Part shown: in pieces, positions 36,482 through 48,269 of the stretch
Layout: each line of letters opens with the position of its first letter
Position numbering within the stretch: the first letter of the stretch is position 1
NCBI GenBank assembly: GCA_029204225.1
Contig: CM055103.1
Coordinates: forward strand, 27,206,293 to 27,270,292
DNA from: Diphasiastrum complanatum
Taxonomy: Eukaryota; Streptophyta; Lycopodiopsida; Lycopodiales; Lycopodiaceae
Direction of reading: 5' to 3'
Length of the DNA: 64,000 nt
The notes under the pieces: generated by a model
The model's database searches: none
Seen by the model: the letters and a program-made list of their open reading frames with translations, nothing else
Told to the model about the DNA's origin: nothing
Made by a program: the position numbers and the translations under genes

Positions 36482-36614
36482 CTGTTATCAACCTCAACAG
36501 TTAGAATTCAATATGAAGAACTGTTATCAGCCTCAACAAGTTCGAACTCAATATGAAAAACTGTTGGTAAGATATACTCTCTAGGAAATAGATCAAAACT
36601 TTGTTGCACATTAC

Positions 36615-36686
36615 CATCAGTGACAGTCATGGAAGCCTGTATTGCGACATTTCGGGCCTGTGGCCTGAAACTTATCAGATGTGGAC
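36615..36686 (-). CDS. Xaa-Pro aminopeptidase P exon
   Basis: A 72-bp exon, phase 1 at both ends. It encodes PHLISFRPQARNVAIQASM then TVTD, matching the family segment that follows NVHEG. The acceptor is TTGATCAG and the donor is GATG|GTAATG. Introns are 133 bp downstream and 373 bp upstream. Confidence 0.88.
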
Positions 36687-37059
36687 CTGATCAAGAAAGA
36701 GACAAGATACTTGCAGTTACACTAGTAGCTATTGCCTCCCAACATCACATCATATATGGAATGAAAGGAAGTGACACAAGTGCACCAGATGAACAGCAAT
36801 CAATGAAACTATGACTTCCATATGCATTTGAAAGGTAAGGCATTTGTTGGGAGTCCAGCCATATAATATTCAAGCAAGAAAAAGTATAAATTTCACTCAC
36901 CATCAGCTATCCCCAAGAAGTAACATGCTCAGTCTTACAGGTAGAAAAGCGTCTTCAATGTACGATAACGAAATCTTTTGAATGTTTTTGCAAACTGATG
37001 CAATGAGATTCAAAAACAATAAATGCCAATACAAAAGCATTCAAAGGAAGTCTAGCAAC

Positions 37060-37164
37060 CTTCGTGAACATTGAGGAAAGAGCCAACTCCATGTCCTGTG
37101 CCATGCCGATAATCCAGACCATATTTCCACAATGGAACACGAGCTAAAATATCAAGAGCATGCC
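37060..37164 (-). CDS. Xaa-Pro aminopeptidase P exon (HGTGHGVG motif)
   Basis: It encodes [20 protein letters not shown], then [15 protein letters not shown]. This holds the conserved histidine metal ligand and proton-shuttle histidines of aminopeptidase P. The split Gly codons at both ends fit the neighbouring exons. The next upstream exon is 14,590 bp away at 51755, across an intron packed with transposons. Confidence 0.93.
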
Positions 37165-38013
37165 CTGCAATCTTGGCAAAAAGAGCCCATTTGTAAAAGC
37201 ACAAAATGCAGCATGCTTATTTCCTCCCCACACATTCAACCTAGAGTAAATTTGTAATAAAGGTACATAGGTTCATAGTGATGTGCTATTGTAGAACTTG
37301 GGGCCTCACTAATTACAACTTGGACTCCTGAAGTACATCAATGATGGTTGGGCCCAAAGGAGCATCCACGAATGAAGCCTAGAGGCAGTCCCTGACTTGA
37401 ATATGGTAAACGCTAACCATAGTTCACTATTGTACAAATGGATATGTACAAAACTTCCATATATATCAAGTTTTTTGTTCGAAAAACTCAATAGAAATGT
37501 TTTCTTCTTTAAACAAACCCGTTGTGGGTGCACTTGTTGGGCATCAAAAGAAATTTAAAGATAGAGCAACAAATAACATTCAATTCCACAAGAAAGACCA
37601 GGACAATATATGTCAGGCTTTCTGTAGTGCTGCAAAATTGCTCAAGAAATAAAAAAGAGTGCAACCATGAAAACTGACTAGTTTTAGGCTACACAATGCA
37701 GAGAATTAGGGTTTACAATGTGTGTGTGTGTGTGTGTTTCAGAGAGAGAGAGAGAGAGAGAGAGAAAGATTTAAGGATTAATTAGGAAAAAGAGTAGGGC
37801 ATAGTTACTAGAATATGAAAACATCTTACATGCGGGACCTTGAAAATGAAAATGCATACGGATTTTTACTAATCTAAATATAAAAAATGCATATAAAATG
37901 TATAATAAATAAAATATATATGATAAATACGAAAACTAAAACAAAGTTAAAAAAAACCCTTTTGGGGCTTTCTATAAATGAATTTGAGGCTTTTTTGGAG
38001 TTTTTCAGCTATT
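37165..38013 (-). other. intron sequence, no element recognised
   Basis: The first part of the 14.6-kb aminopeptidase intron as read on the plus strand. It contains a (GT)n(GA)n microsatellite at about 37718-37766. Nothing else is recognised. Confidence 0.5.
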
Positions 38014-38051
38014 TACTATGGAGACCCACGGAACCCGTTCCATGGTTTCTT

Positions 38052-38085
<34 letters not shown>

Positions 38086-38175
38086 TAGGTCCCGCGGTAC
38101 TGGGTACCGCGGATCCCGGTACCGCGGGACCATACTGGTACCGCGGTACCATGATGGTACCGCGGTACCACAATA
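38014..38175 (+). repeat. 5' end of hAT-1: (TA)n and GGTACCGCGG array
   Basis: A (TA)n run (38053-38083) is followed by at least six overlapping GGTACCGCGG / CCGCGGTACC words to about 38170. A diverged version with the same order (flank, TTGATATATA, TA run, CATAG.TCC, GGTACC words) lies in inverse orientation at 46020-46196. The array, and probably the TA run, therefore belong to the transposon. Confidence 0.65.
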
Positions 38176-38454
38176 TAATAATATATTTATTTATTTAATA
38201 TTTTTTTGAATTTTTTTTTACCTAAACCTACCCGCCCCCCTCGCATTTCCTCTGAAATTTTTTTGCGCCCTCTCCGCCCTGCCATTGCTGCTGGTTTTTC
38301 TTGCCAACCTTTGATTCCTTGCGTCGCCCATCGCCCACGCAACGCCCTGCCTGCATCTGATTTCCTTTGCCCTGCATTCGCCCATTTTCAGCGTCTCTCC
38401 AACAGTGAACCCTGCTGTTTTTTTTCCAGCAATCCATCCCTCATTTCATCTGCA

Positions 38455-41400
38455 ATGGTGCAATCCGACCTTTCCGGTCTGTGGGACGAGGTAGACATTG
38501 TCAGGCGGGTTGCCGACAAGGCCAACAAGACCGGTCAAAAGATCGTGCGCTGCCGATATTGTCTCGTCGAGTTTGCTGCATCCCTCACTCGCCTTAAAGG
38601 CCATCTACTCGGTGCACGCGCCAAAAATGGTGCCACCTTGAATGCTGCCCCTTGTGGCAGCATGACCGTCCCCGACAGGCAGCGACTACTGGACACCTAC
38701 GGGCCGCGGCTCGTGGCAGGGGAGAACACCATTTCGGAGGGCGTTCTCCGATTTGGCACCGCTCCTTATGTGACTAACCCAGAGTTGCTGCCTGCTTGGC
38801 TGGCACGCACGAGGAGAGGGAGTGCATCCTCCTCCGGTTCCTTTGCCCCTCAGACAGTTCTGCCTCACGCACCCCCATCTGCTCAGATTCCGGTGGATCC
38901 CGTCCCATCGCGTCCGACAGTTGCCATTGCGGTTCCACCACCATCCACTGTTGCTCGCACTCCACCAGTCTACGACTTTCTCATGGACTCTCCGCCACCC
39001 GAGCAGGCCCAGGATGGTACTGGGCGGGCCTTCGAGGATGTGGAAGAGATCCCTTCTTCCTTCCCTTCCCATCCGAATGACCTCCTCAGCCAGCAGTTTT
39101 CGTACCCCATGCCAGATGTTGCCCCTCCACCAGTGCACCCCACCTATGCTGCTGCACCCATCCCTGCCAGTGCATCCCACTCTCCCCATTCCACGTCTAC
39201 AGCCGATGCATCCACCAAAGCCCAGCCTGTCGCGTCATCGTCCATTCTCGTCATGGTTGGTGCACCGTGCTGGAGGTCCACCACCCGTCGCCCACCAGGG
39301 AGAGCCCTCGTGCAGCAGACCATTCGCGACGCACATCAGCCGCACATAGACAGAGAGGCCACACAGGCCGTGGCCAGTCTGGTTTACGAGCTGAACCTGC
39401 CCTTTGCCATCACCGACTCTGAGCCCTTCAGAAGGGCCTTCCGCCTTGCACAGTCTGTCAGCCCTAGCTGGAGATTCCCTAGTTCAGAGGTTGTCCGCAC
39501 ACACATGCTGAGGGATAGGGTCGAGTCCTTGTCTAGAGAGATGGAGCCTCTGCGTCGGCACTGGGCCACTTACGGCTGCAGCATCATGTCCGATGGCTGG
39601 ACTGATGTCAGGAGGAGGCCGATCCTCAACATACTGGTCTCCAGCTGCATGGGCACACAATTTTTGAGGGCAGTGGATTGCAGCAGGGGGGGGAGAGTCA
39701 TATCTGCAGAGTTCATGTTTGATGTCATCAGGTCTTCCATCCTAGCCATAGGCCCACAACATGTCATCACGGTGGTGACGGACAATGCCATGAACTGCAT
39801 TCAGATGGGTGTACTGCTAGAGGCCGAGTTCCCTCATATTGTTCATACCCCCTGTGCAGCCCACGACATAGACCTTCTGATGGGGGACATTGGAGCACTT
39901 CCCTGGGTTAAAGCCATCGTCCGGGAGGCCCTCTTCCTGGTGACTTTTGTCACCAGAAAGAGGCGTGTTCTTGCCATGTTCCGGGTGTTCAGCCATCTAG
40001 ACCTCCGTAAGCCAGCCCCCACGCGATTTGCATTCGACTTGGTGGTCATCGACCGTTTGATCAGGTGCAGGGCCCAGCTTCTACAGATGGTTGCCAGTGA
40101 TCTTTGGGGTGCCAGTACATTTCCGCACACTGAGGATGGGGAGCACTTTTCTTCCACGGTGAGGGGAGACCAGTTCTGGAGGGATGCACAGACATTGTCA
40201 GGACTGCTTCGACCACTCTACATTGTGCTCCGCATGGCTGACAGCGAGGGGTCGACACTTAAACTGGTGTATGAGCTCATGGACCGGATTGGACAGTTCC
40301 TGCAGCTGCCCATCTTGCAGCCAGAGAGGTAAGCATTACAGTGTTGCAATTGACCTTTATCTTTTTAGTACTTGCTAGTTTGCTTTTCTGTCAGTGTTAA
40401 GCTTTTTCGTAATGCCCTAAACCACATGCCCCTCACCTGCAGGATGACAGAGCTGAAGTTCATATGGGAGACGCGGTGGAACTACTTCCACAGGAGTATC
40501 CACAGCGTTGCACACATGCTGCATCCCCTCTTCCTCTCTCCGACACAGATCGCAGACAGAGAGCTCGAGGCCGATTGGCTTCAGTACATTCACAGGGTGG
40601 GTCCACACATAGGTTTGGATCCTATCAGGCTCATGGAGGAGCTCGCTGCATTTCGTTTCGGCATGGGCACATTCGGCCACCCGGCTGCCCAGGATCCAGA
40701 GAGGAGGCAACTACCCATTACCTGGTGGACCATGTTCGGTAGCACATACCCATCTATACAGCGTCTTGCACTGCGTGTCCTTTCTCAGGTATGCATCTCA
40801 TTTTATCCTCCATTTTTTGTGTTTCGTTGAAGTTTCACCTCTGCCACAATGTGCTGAAGTATTTCAATGCACGCACCACAGGACTGTGCTGCCTCCGTGT
40901 GTGAGCGTAATTGGAGCACATGGGCACTGATTCACACGAGGAGAAGGAACCGGTTGTCAGTGAGTCAGTTGGAGCGGTTGGTGTTCTGTAGCACCAACGC
41001 ACGTCTCGCCAGGAGGCTTCCGACCATTACGAGCGCATTGCAGGTGATAAGCTAATCTTTCATAGCATGTTGGTTGACTCCTGTATGTTGGTTTCATTTC
41101 TTGATAAAGTTGTCTCTCTGACATGCAAATTTTAAACCTTGCAGACGAAGATATCCGATTTGGAGCGCCAGGTTGACTTGCCTACGGACAGCACCCATCC
41201 CATGCCTGCAGATGACCTGGGCACACAGTTGATGGCAGAGAGAGAGAGGGAGCTTGCCGAGATGAGAGAGAGAGAGAGCTTGGGCTTGAGCACAGAGAGC
41301 CCCCATTGTATGAGGCAGATGAGCCAGTGTCAGAGGATGAGCATGATGAGGATGAGCCCATTCGGGTTGTGTTTGCCAGACCAGAGAGGGATGAGGCAGA

Positions 41401-42773
41401 TTATACAGGTGCAGGGCACACGCCACGGGCAGGGGTCACAGGTGCATCACGTGGCAGAGGTGGGACACATGGCACAGGTTATACCGGCAGACAGGCAGGG
41501 CACACGGGGGGGGCAATGGCATACCTACCTATGTCGACATGATGGAGGAGGCTCTTGATAGAGGGCAGAGTGGTTTAAATGCCGGTCCCGCAGATGTTTG
41601 GATGCGTGCAGCACAGAGTCATGGCCGTTACTACGACAGCACACCAGACGAGGCACCTGATGACTTTCATTGCACAGATTGGGAGGCCATGCAGGGTCTA
41701 CAGGGTGCACATGATGAGGCACGGGATGAGGCTTGGGTTGATTCAGGGTTGGTGCACAGGATGATTCAGAGGTTGGTGCACAGGATGATTTAGAGGCTGG
41801 TGCACAGGATGAGTCCCAGAGCCCAGAGCATTTGTATTCGGATGCCCAGCTAGCCGACTTGGTTGCCACATTGGATTCAGAGGCCCAGCAGATGCCGAGT
41901 GTCAGGGCGCCCCCATCATCTCTTGCCAGCATGCCATACACAGAGTCCCAGCCAGAGCAACCGCATGAGGTGCCTACAGTTCCTCCAGCTCCTCAGAGGG
42001 TGTATGTGCGTCGCACAGCTCTTCCAGTGCCACCGATGCCATTTAGGCCTGCAGCCCCTCCATCGCCGTCCATTTCTGCAGCACCAGGTCTCCATGGCAG
42101 GCCACCATCTGTGCCCAGGTTTTCTCTTGCAGCGCCCACATCCACAGTGGCTCCTCCAGTGGCAGCACCCACGTCACATCCTCCTCCTTTGGCAACACCC
42201 AGGATGTACCAGTACCGGCCACCACAGCGCCCCTTTCAGTACATATCGCCACTGTACTCGCCTCCTGCACAGCCAGTTCCTCCACCTGCAGCAGCCCCAC
42301 GGGCACACACTCCACGAGCTCATCCTCCTCGCTCAGTTGCACAGGGAGTTCCCTCTTTTGCTTCCCTATCCCAGCCGGCCTCAGCTTGGGCCCAGCCTAG
42401 CCAGCCAGGTGATTTGCATGGGGGTGACGAGGCATTGACAGCTCCTCTTGTCCGCAAGAGACCAGGCAGGCCCAAGGGTGCACCGAACAAGAAAGGCAAG
42501 GCACAAAAACTGCCAGGGAGGAGAGGACGACCACGCAGGGCTCCAGGTACAGGTAGAGGTGCAATATCACAGCCAGTTGGAGCAGGTGTTGTTGGTTTGG
42601 CCTGCTTGGAGGCTGATGCGGAGGCTGATTGGGAGGATGAGGATGACGAGTCTTCCCCCTCGGATACACAGCCCATGCCAGTTCCAGACAGGCAGAGATA
42701 TCGGCTGCGAGAGTCAGCTCGGGGCCCTGAGTTGTCTCCAGAGCATTCGTCTGAGTCAGAGCCAGAGCATTGA
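38455..42773 (+). pseudogene. hAT transposase with C-terminal AT-hook extension (hAT-1)
   Basis: Exons 38455-40328, 40443-40788, 40882-41043 and 41145-42773, with GT-AG introns. The start MVQSDL is shared with hAT-2. Order: BED-type finger (CRYC...LKGHLLG), Pro-rich linker, DUF659/RNase H-like core (GCSIMSDGWTDVRRRPILNI, VVTDNAMNC, CAAHDIDL), ETRWNYF, and the hAT dimerisation block (CERNWSTWALIHTRRRNRL). Exon 4 adds about 540 residues: an acidic/Gly part, a Pro-rich part and two AT-hooks (RPGRPKG, RRGRPRR), ending SEPEH and TGA. Exons 1-3 are intact. Exon 4 is broken by a 4-bp gain in a GA run (41264-41278) relative to hAT-2 and by shifts near 41505 and 41745. The extension is unusual for hAT. 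The 3' terminal repeat is not seen. Confidence 0.88.
41743..41810 (+). repeat. 24-bp in-frame minisatellite in hAT-1 exon 4
   Basis: GGTGCACAGGATGA.T.AGAGGTT repeats three times and encodes VGAQDDSE-like units in the presumed original frame. Confidence 0.7.
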
Positions 42774-42807
42774 TTGTGGCTCTGTTGTTTTAGTTTCAGT
42801 AGTTTGT

Positions 42808-45707
42808 CTCATCCTCATCCTGATCATCCTCTGACACTAGATCATCTGCCTCGTACAATGGAGGCTCTCTGTGCTCAAGCCCAAGCTCTCTCTCTCATCT
42901 CGGCAAGCTCCCTCTCTCTCTCTCTGCCATCAACTGTGTGCCCAGGTCATCTGCAGGCATGGGATGGGTGCTGTCCGTAGGCAAGTCAACCTGGCGCTCC
43001 AAATCAGATATCTTCGTCTGCAAGGTTTAAAATTGGCATGTCAGGAAAACAACTCTATCAAGAAATGAAACCAACATACCAGGAGTCAACCAACATGCTA
43101 TGAAAGGTTAGCTTATCACCTGCAATGCGCTCGTAATGGTCGGAAGTCTCCTAGCGAGACGTGCGTTGGTGCTACAGAACACCAACCGCTCCAACTGACT
43201 CACTGACAACCGGTTTCTTCTCCTCGTGTGAATGAGTGCCCATGTGCTCCAATTACGCTCACACACGGAGGCAGCACAGTCCTGTGGTACGTGCATTGAA
43301 ATACTTCAGCACATTGTCTTCAACGAAACACAACAATGGAGGATAAAATGAGATGCATACCTGAGAAAGGACACGCAGTGCAAGACGCTGTATAGATGGG
43401 TATGTGCTACCGAACATGGTCCACCAGGTAATGGGTAGTTGCCTCCTCTCTGGATCCTGAGTAGCCGGGTGGCCGAATGTGCCCATGCCGAAACGAAATG
43501 CAGCGAGCTCCTCCTTGAGCCTAATAGGATCCAAACCTTTGTGTGAACCCACCCTGTGAATGTACTGAAGCCAATCGGCCTCGAGCTCCCTGTCTGCAAT
43601 CTGTGTCGGAGAGAGGAAGAGGGGATGCAGCATGTGTGCAACGTTGTGGATACTCCTGTGGAAGTAGTTCCACCGCGTCTCCCATATGAACTTCAGCTCT
43701 GTCATCCTGCAGGTGAGGGGCATGTGGTTTAGGGCATTACGAAAAAGCTTAACACTGACAGAAAAACAAACTAGCAAGTACTAAAAAGATAAAGGTCAAT
43801 TGCAACACTGTACCGCTTACCTCTCTGGCTGCAAGATGGGCAGCTGCAGGAACTGTCCAATCCGGTCCATGAGCTCATACACCAGTTTAAGTGTCGACCC
43901 CTCGCTGTCAGCCATGCGGAGCACAATGTAGAGTGGTCGAAGCAGTCCTGACAATGTCTGTGCATCCCTCCAGAACTGGTCTCCCCTCACCGTGGAAGAA
44001 AAGTGCTCCCCATCCTCAGTGTGCGGAAATGTACTGGCACCCCAAAGATCACTGGCAACCATCTGTAGAAGCTGGGCCCTGCACCTGATCAAACGGTCGA
44101 TGACCACCAAGTCGAATGCAAATCGCGTGGGGGCTGGCTTACGGAGGTCTAGATGGCTGAACACCCGGAACATGGCAAGAACACGCCTCTTTCTGGTGAC
44201 AAAAGTCACCAGGAAGAGGGCCTCCCGGACGATGGCTCTAACCCAGGGAAGTGCTCCAATGTCCCCCATCAGAAGGTCTATGCCGTGGGCTGCACAGGGG
44301 GTATGAACAATGTGAGGGAACTCGGCCTCTAGCAGTACACCCATCTGAATGCAGTTCGTGGCATTGTCCGTCACCACTGTGACGACATGCTGTGGGCCTA
44401 TGGACAGGATGGAAGACCTGATGACATCAAACATGAACTCTGCAGATATGACTCCCCCCCCTGCTGCAATCCACTGCCCTCAAAAATTGTGTGCCCATGC
44501 AGCTGGAGACCAGTATGTTGAGGATCGGCCTCCTCCTGACATCAGTCCAGCCATCGGACATGATGCTGCAACCGTAAGTGGCCCAGTGGCGACGTAGAGG
44601 CTCCATCTCTCTAGACAGTGACTCGACCCTATCCCTCAGCATGTGTGTGCGGACAACCTCTGAACTAGGGACTCTCCAGCTAGGGCTGACAGACTGTGCA
44701 AGGCGGAAGGCCCTTCTGAAGGGCTCGGAGTCGGTGATGGCAAATGGAAGGTTCAGCTCATAAATCAGGCTGGCCGCGGCCTGTGTGTCCTCTCTATCCA
44801 TGTGCGGCTGATGCGCGTCGCGAATGCTCTGCTGCCTAAGAACTCTCCCAGCTGGGCGACGGGTAGCGGACCTCCAGCACGGTGCACCAAACGTGACGGG
44901 AATGGATGATGACGCGACAGGCTGGGCACTAGTGGATGCATCAGCTGTAGACGTGGAATGGGGAGAGTGGGATGCACTGGCCGGGATGGGTGCAGCAGCG
45001 TAAGTGGGGTACACTGGTGGAGGGTGGACATCTGGCATGGGATACGAAAACTGCTGGGTAGGGAGGTCATCCGGATGTGAAGGGAGGGAGGAAGGGATCT
45101 CCTCAACATCCTGGAAGGCCTCGTCACTGGCATCCGAGGCTTGCTCCTGCTCGGGAGGCGGAGAGTCCATGAGAAAGTCGTAAACTGGGGGAGTGCGAGC
45201 AACAGTAGGTGGTGGTGGAACCACAGTGGCAAATGGCGGACGCGGTGGGACAGGATCCACCGGAATGGGTGCAGATGGGGGTGCGTGAGGCGGAACTGTC
45301 TGAGAGGGACGAGGGGCAAAGGGACTGGACGAGGATGCACTCCCTCTCCTCGTGCGTGCCAGCCAAGCAGGCAGCAACTTAGGGTCAACCACGTAAGGAG
45401 CGGTGCAAAACCGAAGAACACCCTCCGAAATGGTGTTCTCCCCCGCCACAAGACGTGGCCCGTAGGCATCCAAAAGTCGCTGCCTGACGGGTACGGACAT
45501 GCTGGCACAGGGGGCAGCATTCAGTGTGCCACCATCTCTCGCGCGTGCGCCGAGTAGGTGACCTTTAAGGCGAGTGAGGGTGGCAACGAACTCGGTCAGG
45601 CAATATCGACAGCGCACTATCCTTGCACCGGACTTGTTAGACTTGTCGGGAACCCGCCTGACAATGTCCACCTCGTCCCACAGATCGGCAAGGTTGGAAT
45701 GCACCAT
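42808..45707 (-). pseudogene. hAT transposase, inverted 3'-truncated copy (hAT-2)
   Basis: The start MVHSNL at 45707 is followed by the same exon layout as hAT-1: BED finger (CRYCLTEF...LKGHLLG), Pro-rich linker, DUF659 core, second exon (ETRWNYF), and third exon (CERNWSTWALIH). The beginning of exon 4 follows. It stops at about 42808, at the equivalent of hAT-1 position 41365, so the Pro-rich/AT-hook part is absent. A 2-bp deletion after the G8 run near 44452 breaks the core frame. At the GA run where hAT-1 is shifted, this copy keeps the open acidic frame (MRERELGLEHREPP). The N-terminal 300 residues differ clearly from hAT-1, while the inner half is almost identical. Confidence 0.88.
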
Positions 45708-46019
45708 CTCTGTAGAAAGGACTGCGGAAAGAAGGTAGAGATCTCTGTGGGTGCGATAGGAGTCGGAAGGCTTGAAAAAACCACAATAAAGGCCGAAATA
45801 GCAATAGCAGGGGAGGACGCGATCAGTGCAATGCGAAGACAGTCGGGAGGGTGCGGACAGTAGGGCGATGGGCATACAACAGAGAGGGCGCAGACAGCAG
45901 GGAGGGCGCAGACAATAGAGCGACGGGCAGGGAGAGAGATGAAGCGAGGGGGGGGGGGGGGTTAGGTTAAAAAAGAAAATATTAGTATATTAAATGTTAA
46001 AAAATATTAAATATTAAAA

Positions 46020-46098
46020 AATAATATATATTGTGGTACCACGGATCAGTATGGATCCGCGGTACCGGGATCCACGGATCCTGGTACCACTGGATCTA

Positions 46099-46159
<61 letters not shown>

Positions 46160-46196
46160 TATAGATATATATATCAAGGGTAGCGGGACCCGGCAT
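46020..46196 (-). repeat. 5' end of hAT-2: GGTACC words and (TA)n
   Basis: The inverse counterpart of 38014-38175, with degenerate GGTACC/GGATCC words and a (TA)n run at 46100-46173. It marks the outer end of hAT-2. Confidence 0.6.
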
Positions 46197-46375
46197 AAAT
46201 GAAATTTTCATACAACGTAAATTAACAAATGAACAGTATTTTAATAGCACTGCAACCGGCCATTATGGGCCATTTACGCGTCGTTTTTAAGCAATTCCGC
46301 GGCAGCGTAATAGCGCGCGACGACGATTTTCCGTTAAAATTAGCTTGAAAAAGGGGTCTTTTTCCCCACAAACAC

Positions 46376-46930
46376 TTGCTTGTAGATCAGGTGCATCAAA
46401 CTCATGATGATTCGCCAGACACTCTGTGGCACAGGAGACTATGCCGCATGAACTCAATGGCACTTTACCAAGCAAGCCATCATGGAACAATAATAGGGGT
46501 CAACATCTCGAATGCAACCAATTCGACCACTTGTGATGCATGTCTGAAGTGTAAGATGTCACGCACTCCATTTGTCAAAGACTCCTAAAGAACGACCAAG
46601 ATTTTGGAGTTAGTGCATTCTGACATCTATGGGCCTTTCAATGTGATCTCAGTAGGGGGCTCAAAGTATTACATAACCTTCATTGTCCCAGGAGGATCTC
46701 CTAGAAGGTCGACAAGACCACGAAGAGCGCCAGCAAGATACGTGCCAGGCAGCTCTGCTTATACATCAGAAGAGTTCTATGGATTCAGTGGCAAACCACA
46801 GATTTTCAAGAAAGCGATTGAATGTCCAGAGAAGGACAGATGGATCCAAGCCATGAATGAAGAGATGGAATCCATGAGGAAGAACCAGGTACGGACATTG
46901 CCGCCAATACCAGATAAGCGCAAGACTGTC
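46376..46930 (+). pseudogene. Ty1/copia fragment with integrase deleted (copia-7)
   Basis: The plus strand encodes DTLWHRRLCRMNSMALYQAS and CDACLKCKMSRTPF (gag-pre-integrase with the zinc-binding HHCC pattern), then LELVHSDIYGPFNVISVGGSKYY (integrase start). Near 46685 it jumps directly to the region before RT (RRSTRPRRAPARYV, ECPEKDRWIQAMNEEMESM). It runs into a (GT)n(GA)n tract at 46941. Confidence 0.8.
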
Positions 46931-46938
46931 AAATGCAA

Positions 46939-46940
<2 letters not shown>

Positions 46941-47022
<82 letters not shown>
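46941..47022. repeat. compound (GT)n(GA)n microsatellite
   Basis: About 42 bp of GT followed by about 40 bp of GA, separating copia-7 from the next remnant. Confidence 0.97.
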
Positions 47023-47024
<2 letters not shown>

Positions 47025-47026
<2 letters not shown>

Positions 47027-48077
47027 GGGCTTCGTGTTGTCTGATTCGAGCGAATCGATCTTCTCGTAGGACGCCTTTAGATCCTCTTGGCATCTCCTTT
47101 CTGAGTTAACAAACTCCATGATAATCTTTTGATGGTACTTGTCCAACTCGTACACTTCAGCCACTATTTTTTTGGCTTTCTCTGTCATGGTTCGAAACCA
47201 CTGGGGCTGGTTGTCTGGTTCATCTTCATCTTCAATAGGTGCCCCAGGGTCGCCTTCAGCAGCTGCTCGTGCTTTCTCTGATGTGTCAGACTGGGTTGCA
47301 TCATCATCAGAGGTGGATGCACTCTGCTGCTTCTAAGATGTGGAAGCAGATGCTAGCTTTGAAGAATCGGCAACAGCTCCATCTGTATCCATTGCCACAG
47401 CTGGAACTGTATCTGGTTGGGATGGTGCAGCATCAATCTCCATAGCAGTGGTAGCTGCCACTTCGACTGCTGGTGCAGCATCTGGTGTAACCGGAATAGG
47501 GACAGGCAGGATGCTGGAAAGATCAATTGGCTTGGGAGCCAACATCCTTCCCGTCAGCATTGTTTTCTCTTGCTCGGTCAAAATGTCAAAATGGGCACAC
47601 AATCGAGAAACATATGCTCCAACCCCAAAAAACTTTTGATGCTTAATCCATCGCAAAAAAGCCTTGTAGGTAATAGCACCGAAGCAAACTGGATTACCCG
47701 CTAACGCATCCAATATATAGCCAAATTTGGACTGAAATTGTCGCATCCGCATCCGTCAAAAATATTGCTTGATTCGCGTATTTACATAACAGCTTAAATG
47801 TTGTATTCTTGATCATTGAAATTTTGTACCCCTTCATGGGTACGAAACAATTGCTCAAAAAATGTGCCGCTTCATCCACTGAGTCTTTGTTCGTTGAAAC
47901 CATCTTCCCATCCAAAGGTAACCCGAGGGCTGTGCAAAACAGGTCTTCAGTAATGGTGAAAAAATTTCCTCGCACATGAACTTTGAAGTCCACCTCAGAG
48001 ATTGAGTGGATGGAGTTCACAAATTCAGTACTTACTTCAAATAAAATTATAGAAGGATCCACTTTCAGATCATCCAA
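47025..48077 (-). pseudogene. plant transposon-type protein remnant
   Basis: Two minus-strand frames (48077-47694 and 47752-47333) join by a frameshift near 47740. The first has VDFKVHVRGNFFTITEDLFC and ALGLPLDGKMVS. The second continues FGYILDALAGN, FLRWIKHQKFFGVGAYVSRL. A Pro/Ala/Asp-rich stretch and, after a stop at 47333, a coiled-coil-like tail (KKIVAEVYELDKYHQKIIMEF) follow. The layout (globular N-terminus, low-complexity linker, coiled coil) resembles accessory proteins carried by plant transposons. The family assignment is a guess from pattern only. Confidence 0.35.
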
Positions 48078-48097
48078 CCTGCATTAATCAAAACTTA

Positions 48098-48269
<172 letters not shown>

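Noticed and set aside
35827-37164. Processed aminopeptidase pseudogene
   Set aside because: All exon junctions have GT-AG introns with correct phase and catalytic residues are kept, so this is the genomic gene and not a retrocopy.
38018-38209. Small protein with Ile-Tyr repeats
   Set aside because: Translation of the (TA)n run at the hAT end; no conservation apart from the repeat.
38206-38454. Longer hAT-1 N-terminus starting at 38206
   Set aside because: hAT-2 has no equivalent upstream frame, while both copies share MV.S.L..LWDEVD, so 38455 is the better start.
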